A program made the translations under genes and the position numbers. A stretch of 64,000 bases of DNA from Algimonas arctica (lineage in GTDB: Bacteria > Pseudomonadota > Alphaproteobacteria > Caulobacterales > Maricaulaceae): contig NZ_BMZH01000005.1 in NCBI RefSeq assembly GCF_014652695.1, positions 161,365 through 225,364 on the forward strand, written 5' to 3'. A model generated the notes under the pieces. It did no database searches. It worked only from the letters and a program-made list of their open reading frames with translations, and had not been told where the DNA came from. Of the stretch, positions 26,089 through 35,119 are shown piece by piece. The number at the start of each line of letters is the position of its first letter. The stretch's first letter is position 1.

Positions 26089-26745
26089 ATGCAAGATATT
26101 CCCATTCAAGTCGACTTGGTGTCAGATTTTGTCTGTCCGTGGTGCTGGCTCGGTTACAAGCAATATGCCCAAGCCGCGAAGGGCGCGAAGCCCCGCCCCT
26201 CCATGACATTTCGCCCTTATATGCTCGACCCGACCGTGCCTGAAGAAGGCCAGGATTACCGCGAATATATGGCGGCTAAGTTTGGCACGGATTCCAAAGA
26301 CCGGCTCAAAGGCTCTCGAGAGCGTTTAGAACAAGCAGGAAAAGATTATGGCATTGCGTTCAATTTTTCCGCCATTACACGCCGTCCAAACAGTCTTAAC
26401 GCGCATCGTCTCTTGAAATGGTCGCAAGGACAAGAGGCCGGTGACGCCGTTGCGGAGGCCATTTTCCGAGCCTTTCACGAAGAAGGCAAAGACATAGGCG
26501 ATACGGACGTTCTGGTGACGATCGCGAATGACGCGGGGCTTGACGGTGAACTGATCCGTGACCTGTTGGCGCGCGACGATGATAAGCTCGAAATTCAGCA
26601 AGAAATCATGTTTTTCCGCGGCCTGGGGATCTCTGGCGTCCCGACTTTCATTTACAATGGTCAGTTCGCCGTCCAAGGCGCACAAGATCCAGATAAGCAT
26701 AGACGCGCCTTCAAAGAAGCGCTGAAAAACCCATCAACCTCCTAA
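26089..26745 (+). CDS. DsbA-family oxidoreductase (FrnE-like)
   Basis: 218 residues without a signal peptide, so cytoplasmic. The redox motif is CPWC in SDFVCPWCWLG, and the cis-proline loop is GISGVPTFIYNG. The insert of helices with NSLNAHRLLKW is the FrnE pattern. Probable disulfide oxidoreductase or isomerase. Nine bases separate it from the MAPEG gene. Confidence 0.88.
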   Translation: MQDIPIQVDLVSDFVCPWCWLGYKQYAQAAKGAKPRPSMTFRPYMLDPTVPEEGQDYREYMAAKFGTDSKDRLKGSRERLEQAGKDYGIAFNFSAITRRPNSLNAHRLLKWSQGQEAGDAVAEAIFRAFHEEGKDIGDTDVLVTIANDAGLDGELIRDLLARDDDKLEIQQEIMFFRGLGISGVPTFIYNGQFAVQGAQDPDKHRRAFKEALKNPSTS

Positions 26746-26754
26746 GGGATTACC

Positions 26755-27153
26755 ATGACCGCCTTTCAGATTGTCACAGTTTATGTTGCCCTCAGCCTCT
26801 TCCTCAATCCGGTGTTGATGATGCGGATTGGGCTGCATAGACAAAAGAAAAAGATCAGTCTTGGAGACGGCGGGGATGCCGACATGTTGTCGCGGATTCG
26901 AGCTCATGGCAATTTTTCGGAAGTCGCCCCTCTCGCCCTCATCGGCTTATTGGCGCTGGCCTCTATGGACGGCTCACCGATCATGGCGCACATTTTTGGT
27001 GCAACATATTTTATCGGTCGCATCCTGCATTTCCTCGGCATGCGCGGCACGTTTGGGCAAGGTCGCCTGATCGGGACATTGATGACGGTCTTCACTTTCT
27101 TGGGCTTGGGCCTTTATCTGCTCTATCTCGTCTTCGTTCACGGACCTGTCTAA
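26755..27153 (+). CDS. MAPEG-family membrane protein
   Basis: 132 residues with four hydrophobic helices. The signature is RIRAHGNFSEVAPLALI, the MAPEG pattern around the glutathione-binding arginine and asparagine, followed by FIGRILHFLGM. Family members are membrane glutathione transferases or peroxidases; bacterial ones are mostly uncharacterised. Start is preceded by AAGGGATTACC. The pmbA gene begins right after its stop. Confidence 0.85.
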   Translation: MTAFQIVTVYVALSLFLNPVLMMRIGLHRQKKKISLGDGGDADMLSRIRAHGNFSEVAPLALIGLLALASMDGSPIMAHIFGATYFIGRILHFLGMRGTFGQGRLIGTLMTVFTFLGLGLYLLYLVFVHGPV

Positions 27154-28518
27154 TTGGCTCTCTCTGATCCCCTTTCGCTCGAACCGCTTGATGCGCCGCT
27201 CTCGGCTTTGATTGATCATGCCCGCGCGGCAGGGGCCGATGCCGCTGACGCGCTCGGACTGTATGGGCGATCCGCGTCCATCACGGTTCGCGGCGGTGAG
27301 TTAGAAGATATCGATAATAGCGAAGGCTTCGATATTGGCCTGCGTGTTATGGTCGGTCAAAGGCAAGCCTGCGTGTCGTCATCGGACTTATCGTCCGGTG
27401 CCATCCAACGACTCGCGGAACGCGCTGTTGCGATGGCTAAATTGGCGCCCGAAGATCCCTATTGCGGCCTTGCACCAGACGCGCGCCTGTCTTTACGACG
27501 GGACGCAGACGGCCTTGATCTGTTTGACCCCACAGAAATGCAGCCCGCAGAATTAAAGGCGCGCGCACTCGACGTCGAAGCCGCCGCTCTGGCTGTTCCG
27601 GGCGTGAGGCAAGCCGAAGGCGCGTCCGCCAGCATGTCATGGTCCGCCGTCCGCCTCCGCACCAGTGCCGGATTTGACGGCGGTTACGCAGCGTCTCGTC
27701 ATGGTTTGTCTGTCTCCGCCGTCGCAGAACGCGACGGCGCGATGGAACGCGATTATGATTTTGACGGCACGCGTTGGTTCAGTGATTTACGCAGTGCGGA
27801 GGACATTGGTCGCCACGCCGGCGAACGCGCAGTCGGACGATTGGGCGCGACATCAATGGGCTCAGGCGCGTTCCCTGTCATCTTTGACCGCCGCGTCTCG
27901 GCGAGCCTCGTTGGCGCGCTGACCGGGGCTATTAGTGGCAATGCTGTCGCGCGCGGCGTCTCTTTCTTGAAAGACGACCTCGGCAAATCCCTGTTCTCAA
28001 AAGACATCCAAATTGTTGAAGACCCGCTGCGTCGACGCGGTCTGTCTTCGCGGCCCTTTGACGGCGAAGGGGTTGAAACCACCCTGTTCAACATCATCGA
28101 AAATGGGCAGCTGAATAGCTGGCTACTCAATACCAGCGCCGCCCGGCAGCTTGGCCTTGAAACCAACGCCCACGGCGCACGCGGCCTCAGCAGCCCGCCC
28201 GGCATTAGCACCTCGAATGTTGCGCTCCTCGCGGGGCAGAACAGCCCGGAGGCATTGATTGCGCTGGCGGGGAACGGCCTTCTTGTGCGTGAAATGTTTG
28301 GACCATCGCTCAATCCAACAACGGGCGATTATTCGGTTGGCGTATCTGGCTTTGCGATTGAAAATGGCGTCCTCACCCACCCTGTCAGCGAAGTCACGAT
28401 TGCAGGCAATCTTCGCGATGTGTTTGCGAGCCTGATCCCCGGATCAGATTTGCGTTATGACAACGACACAAACGCGCCAAGCGTGTTGGTCGAGGGGTTG
28501 ACGATTGCCGGGCGATAG
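27154..28518 (+). CDS. pmbA: TldE/PmbA metalloprotease subunit
   Basis: 454 residues. N-terminal PmbA_TldD domain with VRGGELEDIDNSEGFDIGLRVMVGQRQACVSSSDL, middle domain, and C-terminal domain with PRRRGLSSRPFDGEGVETT-like sequence and NPTTGDYSVGVSGFAIENG. TldE pairs with TldD in peptide maturation and antitoxin degradation; tldD is not in the window. The start is a TTG directly after the MAPEG stop, with only a weak ribosome binding site, so translation is probably coupled. Confidence 0.9.
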   Translation: MALSDPLSLEPLDAPLSALIDHARAAGADAADALGLYGRSASITVRGGELEDIDNSEGFDIGLRVMVGQRQACVSSSDLSSGAIQRLAERAVAMAKLAPEDPYCGLAPDARLSLRRDADGLDLFDPTEMQPAELKARALDVEAAALAVPGVRQAEGASASMSWSAVRLRTSAGFDGGYAASRHGLSVSAVAERDGAMERDYDFDGTRWFSDLRSAEDIGRHAGERAVGRLGATSMGSGAFPVIFDRRVSASLVGALTGAISGNAVARGVSFLKDDLGKSLFSKDIQIVEDPLRRRGLSSRPFDGEGVETTLFNIIENGQLNSWLLNTSAARQLGLETNAHGARGLSSPPGISTSNVALLAGQNSPEALIALAGNGLLVREMFGPSLNPTTGDYSVGVSGFAIENGVLTHPVSEVTIAGNLRDVFASLIPGSDLRYDNDTNAPSVLVEGLTIAGR

Positions 28519-29599
28519 CGCGAGGGATCGCGACGACCTTGCCCTACTAGAACGCGCTGTCCGCGCGGCAGGCGCACTGTGTCTGGATCATTATCATCGC
28601 AACGATGACCGGGTCTGGGATAAGAGCGATAACCACATGGTCACAGATGCCGATATAGCGGTCAATGATTTCCTGCTCCGCGAATTAATGGAAGCACGGC
28701 CTGACTATGGCTGGCTATCGGAAGAAACCAAAGACGATCACTCACGACGGACGCGAACCCGGTCCTTCGTGGTCGACCCGATTGACGGCACGCGGGCCTT
28801 TATTGATCGCCAGCCCGGCTTTTCTGTGTCTGTCGCTATCATCGAAGCCGGCGAAGCTGTGGCGGGCTGCGTCTTTAACCCGCTTAAGGGCGAGTTTTAT
28901 TCCGCTCGGCGCGGCGGCGGCGCGACAATGAACGGCAAAGTGTTGCACGTCAGACCTTGCCGCGAAGAAAGTGGCTGCACCATGGTCGGTTACGCGCGCA
29001 AGTTCAAACGTCTCGGTTTTCCGGAGATGCACTATAAAATTAGCAATTCGATGGCCTATCGCATTGCGATGGTTGCGGCCGGGCATGCCGATGGAACTGT
29101 GTCTTTTACCCCGAAATCCGATTGGGATATTGCCGCAGCGGCGTTAATTGCGACCGAAGCGGGCGCGGTCATTACGGACCTTTATGGGTCGACCCCGCGT
29201 TTCGATGGACCGACAACCTCTGGAAATGGCGTCATTTGCGCTTCCCCGGCCTTGCACGCCTTGCTATTGGAACGCGTGAAACCCGTGATGGATAAGCTCT
29301 CGACGGGCGAAGCCACACGCCAAGACTATCGATATTTGGGAACAACCATGAGCGACCGCGACATTGCGCCGATCCAACTTCTACACCTCGTTATTGGTGG
29401 TGAGTTAGTCGATCCGAGCCGAACCACATTTAAAAACCTTCAAGACATCGACTTTGTCGGCGCCTTTGCCAGTTACGCTGAAGCGCATGATGCGTGGAAA
29501 TCAGCGGCTCAACGCACCGTTGATAACGCGCATGCCCGTTATTTCATCCTGCACGCGCATGAACTGATCGATCCGGATAAAGACGGCATCATTGGCTGA
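28505..29599 (+). CDS. CysQ-type inositol monophosphatase family protein fused to DUF4170
   Basis: 364 residues. Residues 10-265 are an IMPase-superfamily phosphatase with metal motifs WLSEETKD, DPIDGTRAF and SDWDIAAA, closest in style to CysQ (3'-phosphoadenosine 5'-phosphate phosphatase). From residue 282 a second domain follows: LVIGGELVDP, FVGAFASYAEAHDAWKSAAQRTVDNAHARYFILHAHELIDPD, matching DUF4170, normally a separate small protein next to cysQ. An internal ATG at 29348 with GGGA upstream could still make DUF4170 alone. Start is TTG 28505 with GAGGGG 7 nt upstream, overlapping pmbA by 14 nt. Confidence 0.88.
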   Translation: MPGDSARDRDDLALLERAVRAAGALCLDHYHRNDDRVWDKSDNHMVTDADIAVNDFLLRELMEARPDYGWLSEETKDDHSRRTRTRSFVVDPIDGTRAFIDRQPGFSVSVAIIEAGEAVAGCVFNPLKGEFYSARRGGGATMNGKVLHVRPCREESGCTMVGYARKFKRLGFPEMHYKISNSMAYRIAMVAAGHADGTVSFTPKSDWDIAAAALIATEAGAVITDLYGSTPRFDGPTTSGNGVICASPALHALLLERVKPVMDKLSTGEATRQDYRYLGTTMSDRDIAPIQLLHLVIGGELVDPSRTTFKNLQDIDFVGAFASYAEAHDAWKSAAQRTVDNAHARYFILHAHELIDPDKDGIIG

Positions 29600-31367
29600 T
29601 CTCGCCCCGGACGCGCCGAATACGGACCATCAGACCTCCGACGACAAGGCGATGATCCGGCGCTTATGGCGTGACTATCTGGCCCCGCAACGCGGCCGGT
29701 TAATTATCGCTGCTGTCTATATGGCGATTTATGCCGCCGCGACGGCCGCCTATATTTTCGTTGTTAAAATCGTCATCGATGCCGCCGCAGACGGCAGCAG
29801 CGTCGTTGATTACGCGCGTATGGTTCTCCCCATCGTGATCGGTGTACCGTTCATCAGCGCCGCAACCAATTATCTGCAACGGATCGCAACGAATCATATT
29901 GCGCTGAACGCGGTCGCTGACATGCAGACGCATATGTATGACGCGGCCTTGGACGTGGACCTTGCCACATTCAACGCAGAACCGTCCGGCACACTGATTT
30001 CTCGGTTTGTGTCGGATGTCGGCGTTGTCTCTAATGCCCTCATACGGATCATCGGGAATCTCGTCCGAGATGTGCTGGTCGTTATTTTTGCTGTCGGCGT
30101 CATGCTCTGGCAAAGCTGGCAGCTCTCCGCCGCCTTGCTCATCTTCATCCTCGCCCTTGCGCCGTTGATCGCTCTATCGCAGAAAATGCGCGGGTCTGCG
30201 AATGACGCACAAGCCCACGTTGGCCGGATCACTTCAGAACTGAAAGAGAGCTTTGACGGCGCGCGTCTTATTCGGTCCTATGGGCTAGAAGACCGCGAAC
30301 GCGCACGATTGGGCGAGAGTTTCGATACGCGTATCCGGCTCTTCCTCAAACTTGTCAGCCAGCAGGCTCGGGTTGACCCCATTCTCGAAATTCTCGGCGG
30401 TTTTGCAATTGCAGCTGTGATGATTTTCGGCATCTGGCTCTTACGTGCGGACGTCATCACGCCGGGCGAAATCGCCGCCGTTTTAACAGGTGTATTTATG
30501 CTAGCGCCAAAACTGCGCGCGCTGGGCACAATGAACAATGTCGTGCAGGAAATGCTCGCAAGCTTGTCCCGCATTTTTAGCGTTGCCGATATGCGCTCGG
30601 AGATTGCTGAGCATACCAATGCCATAATTCTGTCGGACGTTCGCGGTGCAGTCGCACTGGACAATGTTCACTTTACTTATCCGGACGGCACAACAGCGTT
30701 GGAGGGTGTATCAATCCAAGCTGAGCCGGGACAACGTATCGCGTTGGTCGGTCCATCCGGCGGCGGCAAATCCACAATCCTCAATCTCATTCCCCGTCTG
30801 TTTGATGCGTCAGCCGGTCGCGTTCTAATTGACGGTCATGATGTTCGCGATCTATCGCTCTCCAGCCTCCGCAGCAACATCGCTCTGGTCAGTCAGCACG
30901 TCACTTTATTCTCAGAATCTGTCGCCGATAATATCGTCTTGGGCCGTGAAGATGCGAGCCGGGATGAGGTTATCGCGGCGGCCAAAGCGGCGGACGCCCA
31001 TGACTTCATCATGGCTTTACCACAGGGGTACGACACGGTCTTAGGCGAGAGCGGTGACACATTGTCCGGCGGCCAACGACAACGGCTTTCAATTGCGCGC
31101 GCCCTGCTCCGCGACGCACCTATTTTGCTGCTCGATGAAGCAACGTCGGCGCTGGATGCTGAATCAGAATCCAAGGTCCAAGCCGCGCTGGAACGATTGT
31201 CACAGGGGCGTACAACCATCGTCATCGCGCACCGTCTGTCCACCATCGCCGGCGCAGACCGCGTCTATGTGATTGAGGCAGGCGTAGTCGTCGAAGACGG
31301 CACCGAAGTTGACCTCCGTAAGAAGAACGGTATCTTCGCGCGATTGAAATCGCTGCAAGGCGGATAA
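29592..31367 (+). CDS. MsbA-like ABC exporter
   Basis: 591-residue half-transporter. Six membrane helices lie in residues 35-300, followed by an ATPase domain with GPSGGGKST, Q-loop VSQHVTLFS, signature LSGGQRQRLSIARALL, Walker B PILLLDEATS and switch IAHRLS. The family flips lipid A-core or other lipids across the inner membrane, and the cysQ/DUF4170 context is common next to lipid A genes in alphaproteobacteria. Start is TTG overlapping the previous stop by 8 nt; Met21 is an alternative. Other export substrates cannot be excluded. Confidence 0.88.
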   Translation: MADLAPDAPNTDHQTSDDKAMIRRLWRDYLAPQRGRLIIAAVYMAIYAAATAAYIFVVKIVIDAAADGSSVVDYARMVLPIVIGVPFISAATNYLQRIATNHIALNAVADMQTHMYDAALDVDLATFNAEPSGTLISRFVSDVGVVSNALIRIIGNLVRDVLVVIFAVGVMLWQSWQLSAALLIFILALAPLIALSQKMRGSANDAQAHVGRITSELKESFDGARLIRSYGLEDRERARLGESFDTRIRLFLKLVSQQARVDPILEILGGFAIAAVMIFGIWLLRADVITPGEIAAVLTGVFMLAPKLRALGTMNNVVQEMLASLSRIFSVADMRSEIAEHTNAIILSDVRGAVALDNVHFTYPDGTTALEGVSIQAEPGQRIALVGPSGGGKSTILNLIPRLFDASAGRVLIDGHDVRDLSLSSLRSNIALVSQHVTLFSESVADNIVLGREDASRDEVIAAAKAADAHDFIMALPQGYDTVLGESGDTLSGGQRQRLSIARALLRDAPILLLDEATSALDAESESKVQAALERLSQGRTTIVIAHRLSTIAGADRVYVIEAGVVVEDGTEVDLRKKNGIFARLKSLQGG

Positions 31368-31451
31368 ATCCAGCTTAGCAAAAACTCAGCTACCATTAAG
31401 GTTCTCTCCGTCATAGGTTAACTCATAACCCTAGTCTGCCGGAGCCTTCCC

Positions 31452-33371
31452 ATGCGCAAAGCCCTCATTTCCCTGCTCGGCACATCTATGCTGGCGTCAG
31501 GCGCGCTCACCTCCGGCTGTGCGTCGACAGCCAAAGGGGTGACGAAGTCGACTTTCGTCGCGGGTCCAGACATCAGCCTGACGCAATCCGCACCGCGCGG
31601 CACCGCTCTCGCGGTCGTGCGTTACCCCGCCTTTATCGAAGATGATGCCGAAGCCGATTTCGCCGTCGCCTATGCCGGAATGGCGATTGGTGGGGGGAAT
31701 GGTGCATCTGATCCCGTCGCGACTCAAGCCCTCGCCGACTCCGTTATTTTGAAATCGAATTTCTTCGCTATGTCGCTCTACCGGGAACTCGCATCGCGGC
31801 TGCCAGAACATTCCGTCTTGCTCAGCCCGCACCGCATTACCAAGGCGTCGGACGGCAGCTTAACCTCTGAACCCATGACGCAAGCAGAGAGCATTGCCTC
31901 CGTCGTCACCGTCGATTTCACCGCGTATAGCTATCCCGATCTGGAACGGATGATGGGCGGCAAGCCCCTTACCTTTGGGGATCTCTTCACGCCCATCATT
32001 ACGGTCAGAACCGATCCGCGCGCGGCTGTCGGATCAGAAGGCGTGCTGATGGCGTCAGCCCCCATCATCGGAGCGGCCGCAGGCGGCAATTATTCTCAGG
32101 CCATCACAGACGCCACGACCCTGCAATCCGGTCGGATCGAAGCGGGTGTCCCTGAACTTGACATTCTCAGCCATTTGTCCGGCACACCGCGTTTAATGCC
32201 GGCGACACAAGGCCTGCGTGACCGGTCACGGGGCGCGGTCAAGAGCTATCCGATTGAGAAAATACAATTAAATGGGGCCAAGCTTGCGACCCTTGGCGAA
32301 GATGATACCGATATTCTCGAAACACCTTTTACCGACGGTTTCGCCAATCAGATCATTATGTTGATCAATACCACGGACGCGACCAAGGCCGCAATGTTGC
32401 GCCGCGCGGATGTGATCGCGGATTATGACGATAACCTCGCGGCTTTGACCTTAGTCGGCAGTGACGATCCGGATTATCTAACTCGCTTTCGCTATGCCGA
32501 GCGGTTGTTGGAAGCCGAACAGAAATACCTCTCCGTTCAATCGCTCCGCCTCTACGACGGCGTCATTAATGGCGAGATGGGCGGACAAGTCCGCGATATG
32601 CTCAAAGAAGAATACCGCGTGCTCGAACGCCGTCGTCAATTAGCCCGACAACAAAACATCGCGACGGCGGCGGCCTTCGCCGCGGCTCTGGGTGGGGTCG
32701 CGATTGCTACACAAGATAATAATGGCCGCGGTTCCTCCCTAGGACAACAAATCGCCGCCCAAGCAATGATCCAAGGCGCGATTTTTGCCGCGACAGAAGC
32801 GATGCGGAAAAACAAACTCTCCAAAGGAGTTGGCACTAATTATCTGCAATCCGTCGTCCCTGCGCTGGAGGCACAAACTGAAATTCAGGTCGATTTGATT
32901 GACAGTAGCGAGACGATAACGGCCATTCGGTTCGAGGATTTAAAAACGAAACTGAGCGAGCTTTATTCCGACAATCAGCGTGCGCTGGATACTGTCGCCA
33001 CCCGCTGTGTCTATAAGGGCCCCGTTGAGGCTGGAACCTGGTTGGGCGCGTGTGAAAACGGCGTTGCTAATGGGTCTGGTGTTGGCATCTTCCGCAATCG
33101 CGCAGGCGATCTCGTTGAGCATTATGGCTACGCCCGCGCTGGCGTCGCGGACGGACCCGGCTACCGCATTGTCCGGGCACCCAACGGCTCATACTCAATT
33201 GAAGGGAATTTTTCAGGCGGTATGGCGAACGGCGTCGCACAGGTTGAACGTTCAGGTTCTGTTGCACTGCGGCGCTATACAGGCGGGCGAGATATGGGCG
33301 CAGCCCCCGCCGGGTCGATTATCGCCTCGCCGTTTGCAGCGCCTTATACTGTCGGAGACCGAACCGGATGA
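31452..33371 (+). CDS. Large lipoprotein with MORN-like tail (envelope cluster gene 1)
   Basis: 639 residues, no family recognised for the main part. Lipobox-like LTSGC places the lipidated cysteine at 23. Residues about 415-455 are an Ala/Gly-rich hydrophobic stretch (AAAFAAALGGVAIA) between charged helices. Residues about 540-610 contain MORN-like units (GTWLGACENGVANGSGVGIF, YARAGVADGPGYRI, EGNFSGGMANGVAQV). It begins the cluster with GGAG before the ATG and overlaps the next gene as ATGA. Probably faces the periplasm, either in the outer leaflet of the inner membrane or the inner leaflet of the outer membrane. Confidence 0.75.
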   Translation: MRKALISLLGTSMLASGALTSGCASTAKGVTKSTFVAGPDISLTQSAPRGTALAVVRYPAFIEDDAEADFAVAYAGMAIGGGNGASDPVATQALADSVILKSNFFAMSLYRELASRLPEHSVLLSPHRITKASDGSLTSEPMTQAESIASVVTVDFTAYSYPDLERMMGGKPLTFGDLFTPIITVRTDPRAAVGSEGVLMASAPIIGAAAGGNYSQAITDATTLQSGRIEAGVPELDILSHLSGTPRLMPATQGLRDRSRGAVKSYPIEKIQLNGAKLATLGEDDTDILETPFTDGFANQIIMLINTTDATKAAMLRRADVIADYDDNLAALTLVGSDDPDYLTRFRYAERLLEAEQKYLSVQSLRLYDGVINGEMGGQVRDMLKEEYRVLERRRQLARQQNIATAAAFAAALGGVAIATQDNNGRGSSLGQQIAAQAMIQGAIFAATEAMRKNKLSKGVGTNYLQSVVPALEAQTEIQVDLIDSSETITAIRFEDLKTKLSELYSDNQRALDTVATRCVYKGPVEAGTWLGACENGVANGSGVGIFRNRAGDLVEHYGYARAGVADGPGYRIVRAPNGSYSIEGNFSGGMANGVAQVERSGSVALRRYTGGRDMGAAPAGSIIASPFAAPYTVGDRTG

Positions 33372-34171
33372 AACAGTTTTTAATGACCGCAGCAGCGCTC
33401 TTACTGCCGACGGCCGCTCTCGCGGATATTGAGGTACGTACACTCACGCCTGCCTCGCTCACCGCTGAGCAGAGTGAAACCTGCGTGACCATGATGTCGG
33501 GTTTTCCCGACGACAGTCCGGAATCGCGCTATGTTTTCTTTCGCCTAAGCCAAGAGCTCGCCAAGGATGTCACGCCGGAATTATCCCAATTGATGACAGA
33601 TTTCATGATCGACAATGAAACACGGCGCCTGCCCGCCGACTGGCCGATGCTCGACGTGATTGAAGATATTGCCGACCCTGTTTTACGCCAAGCGGCGCCC
33701 ACGCAAACTGTCGCCAGCATGGCCCATATTGCTTATTTCAATGCGCTGTGCGGACCCTTTGTTCAGGGTCAGGTCGATAGCCTGTTCGCCTTTAATCCTG
33801 CTCTGGCAGACACAGATATAATGATCCGCGAAGACGCCCTTTACTTGCGTCAAATTCTGGCTGAAGCGCTGGACCGTCTCGGCGCATCAGACACGATGGC
33901 GGCGCAAGCCTATGCGCTGTCCCTCGTGATAGAGCGTGACGATATCGAATATATCGGATTTGAAGACGAAATTGGTGAGTTGGAAACCCTTTATATGGGT
34001 GATCTCGACACCAAGCTTTCGCGCTCGAACGATGCCGTGAATGAAGGCATGAATGTCGAATCCTTCCAGGACGCTGTCGCGCTCGCCAATGACATGAACG
34101 ACCAAGCCCGTGAACAAGCGCAAAAGGAACGGCTCTATTCTCTGGTTCGCATTTTAGGCGGGATCGGCTAG
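33368..34171 (+). CDS. Periplasmic protein of unknown function (envelope cluster gene 2)
   Basis: 267 residues. A signal peptide ends at ALA-DIE; the mature protein is acidic and mostly helical, with two cysteines (ETCVTMM and ALCGPF) that could pair. No domain recognised. The helical build and tight coupling (4-bp overlap with gene 1, 9-bp gap to gene 3) suggest a structural or adaptor partner of the lipoprotein and the vWA proteins. Confidence 0.7.
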   Translation: MKQFLMTAAALLLPTAALADIEVRTLTPASLTAEQSETCVTMMSGFPDDSPESRYVFFRLSQELAKDVTPELSQLMTDFMIDNETRRLPADWPMLDVIEDIADPVLRQAAPTQTVASMAHIAYFNALCGPFVQGQVDSLFAFNPALADTDIMIREDALYLRQILAEALDRLGASDTMAAQAYALSLVIERDDIEYIGFEDEIGELETLYMGDLDTKLSRSNDAVNEGMNVESFQDAVALANDMNDQAREQAQKERLYSLVRILGGIG

Positions 34172-34180
34172 CCCCTGTCT

Positions 34181-35119
34181 ATGCGTAGACGGTCCCGCAA
34201 CATCTCGGTCTTTACGATTTCAGCGCTCGACTTGTTCGCGGCGGCGCTCGGGGCCTTTATCCTCATCGTGCTCGTGCTGTTCCCTTATTACAAGATGGGG
34301 GGGACCGACACGTCGATGGAGGAATTGGAAGAGCTCGTCGAAAAACGTCGCCTCGTCGCCAGTTCCACGCAGTCCGAAATGGCGCAAATTCGCGCCATTC
34401 AGGCGGAAGTCCGGCTCTTGGATCGGCAATATCGCACAACGGCTGAAAACATGTCCGAGGTCGAAGCAAAAATCCTTGAGGTGCAGGCGCAAACCGCCGC
34501 CATTGAAATCCCTGAACCGCCGCCCATACCCAAACCTGTGCCGCAACCCGACCCCATTCCCAATCCCCCGCGGTCCAGCGGACGCGGTGTCGAGTTTTCC
34601 ATTTTAGGAGTGGGCACCTCAAAAAAAGATGTGATGATCGTCGTCGATATGTCCGGCTCAATGCGGGCCCATACAAATAATGTCGTCTCCGCTTTGGAAG
34701 AAATCCTCGGTCAGATGCAGACCGATAATCGGTTTTCCATTCTCGGCTATCGGGGCGGGCCAAGCTATTCCGTCTACCCGCCTGGTGGTCAGCTCGCGCG
34801 CGCATCGGCGGGCGAAGTCAATGGCGCACTCGCTTTTGTGCGGCGATTGCCCGGCGATTTTGGCGGCGGCACGCCGACCCAAAATGCTTTGGTGCGCGCG
34901 CTCAATATTAAGCCCGGCGCGATCATCCTGATAAGTGATGGGCAGCCGGATGACGGCAATCCGGGCGACATTGTGCAAAATATCACGCGGCGTAATCGCG
35001 GTCGCACCGAAATTCATACGGTCGCCATTGGGGACTACACATCCGACCCCGCCTTGACGATGTTCTTGCAAGAGCTGGCCAATAATAACCGCGGTGACTT
35101 TGTTGGGAGAGCCCGATGA
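34181..35119 (+). CDS. Membrane-anchored von Willebrand A protein with intact MIDAS (envelope cluster gene 3)
   Basis: 312 residues. A short basic N-terminus precedes one membrane helix (about 14-37, SALDLFAAALGAFILIVLVL) carrying Asp17, in the style of the MotB/TolR helix (ADFxTAMMAFF in MotB). Then come a coiled coil (about 45-115), a proline-rich linker (EPPPIPKPVPQPDPIP) and a vWA domain from about 138. The MIDAS is complete: DMSGS, GGGTPTQ and SDGQPDD. Topology predicts the vWA domain in the periplasm. Overlaps its paralogue by 4 nt (ATGA). Confidence 0.82.
   Translation: MRRRSRNISVFTISALDLFAAALGAFILIVLVLFPYYKMGGTDTSMEELEELVEKRRLVASSTQSEMAQIRAIQAEVRLLDRQYRTTAENMSEVEAKILEVQAQTAAIEIPEPPPIPKPVPQPDPIPNPPRSSGRGVEFSILGVGTSKKDVMIVVDMSGSMRAHTNNVVSALEEILGQMQTDNRFSILGYRGGPSYSVYPPGGQLARASAGEVNGALAFVRRLPGDFGGGTPTQNALVRALNIKPGAIILISDGQPDDGNPGDIVQNITRRNRGRTEIHTVAIGDYTSDPALTMFLQELANNNRGDFVGRAR

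Noticed and set aside
27753..28313. 186-codon minus-strand open frame
   Set aside because: Antisense to pmbA, which has clear family motifs in the plus frame.
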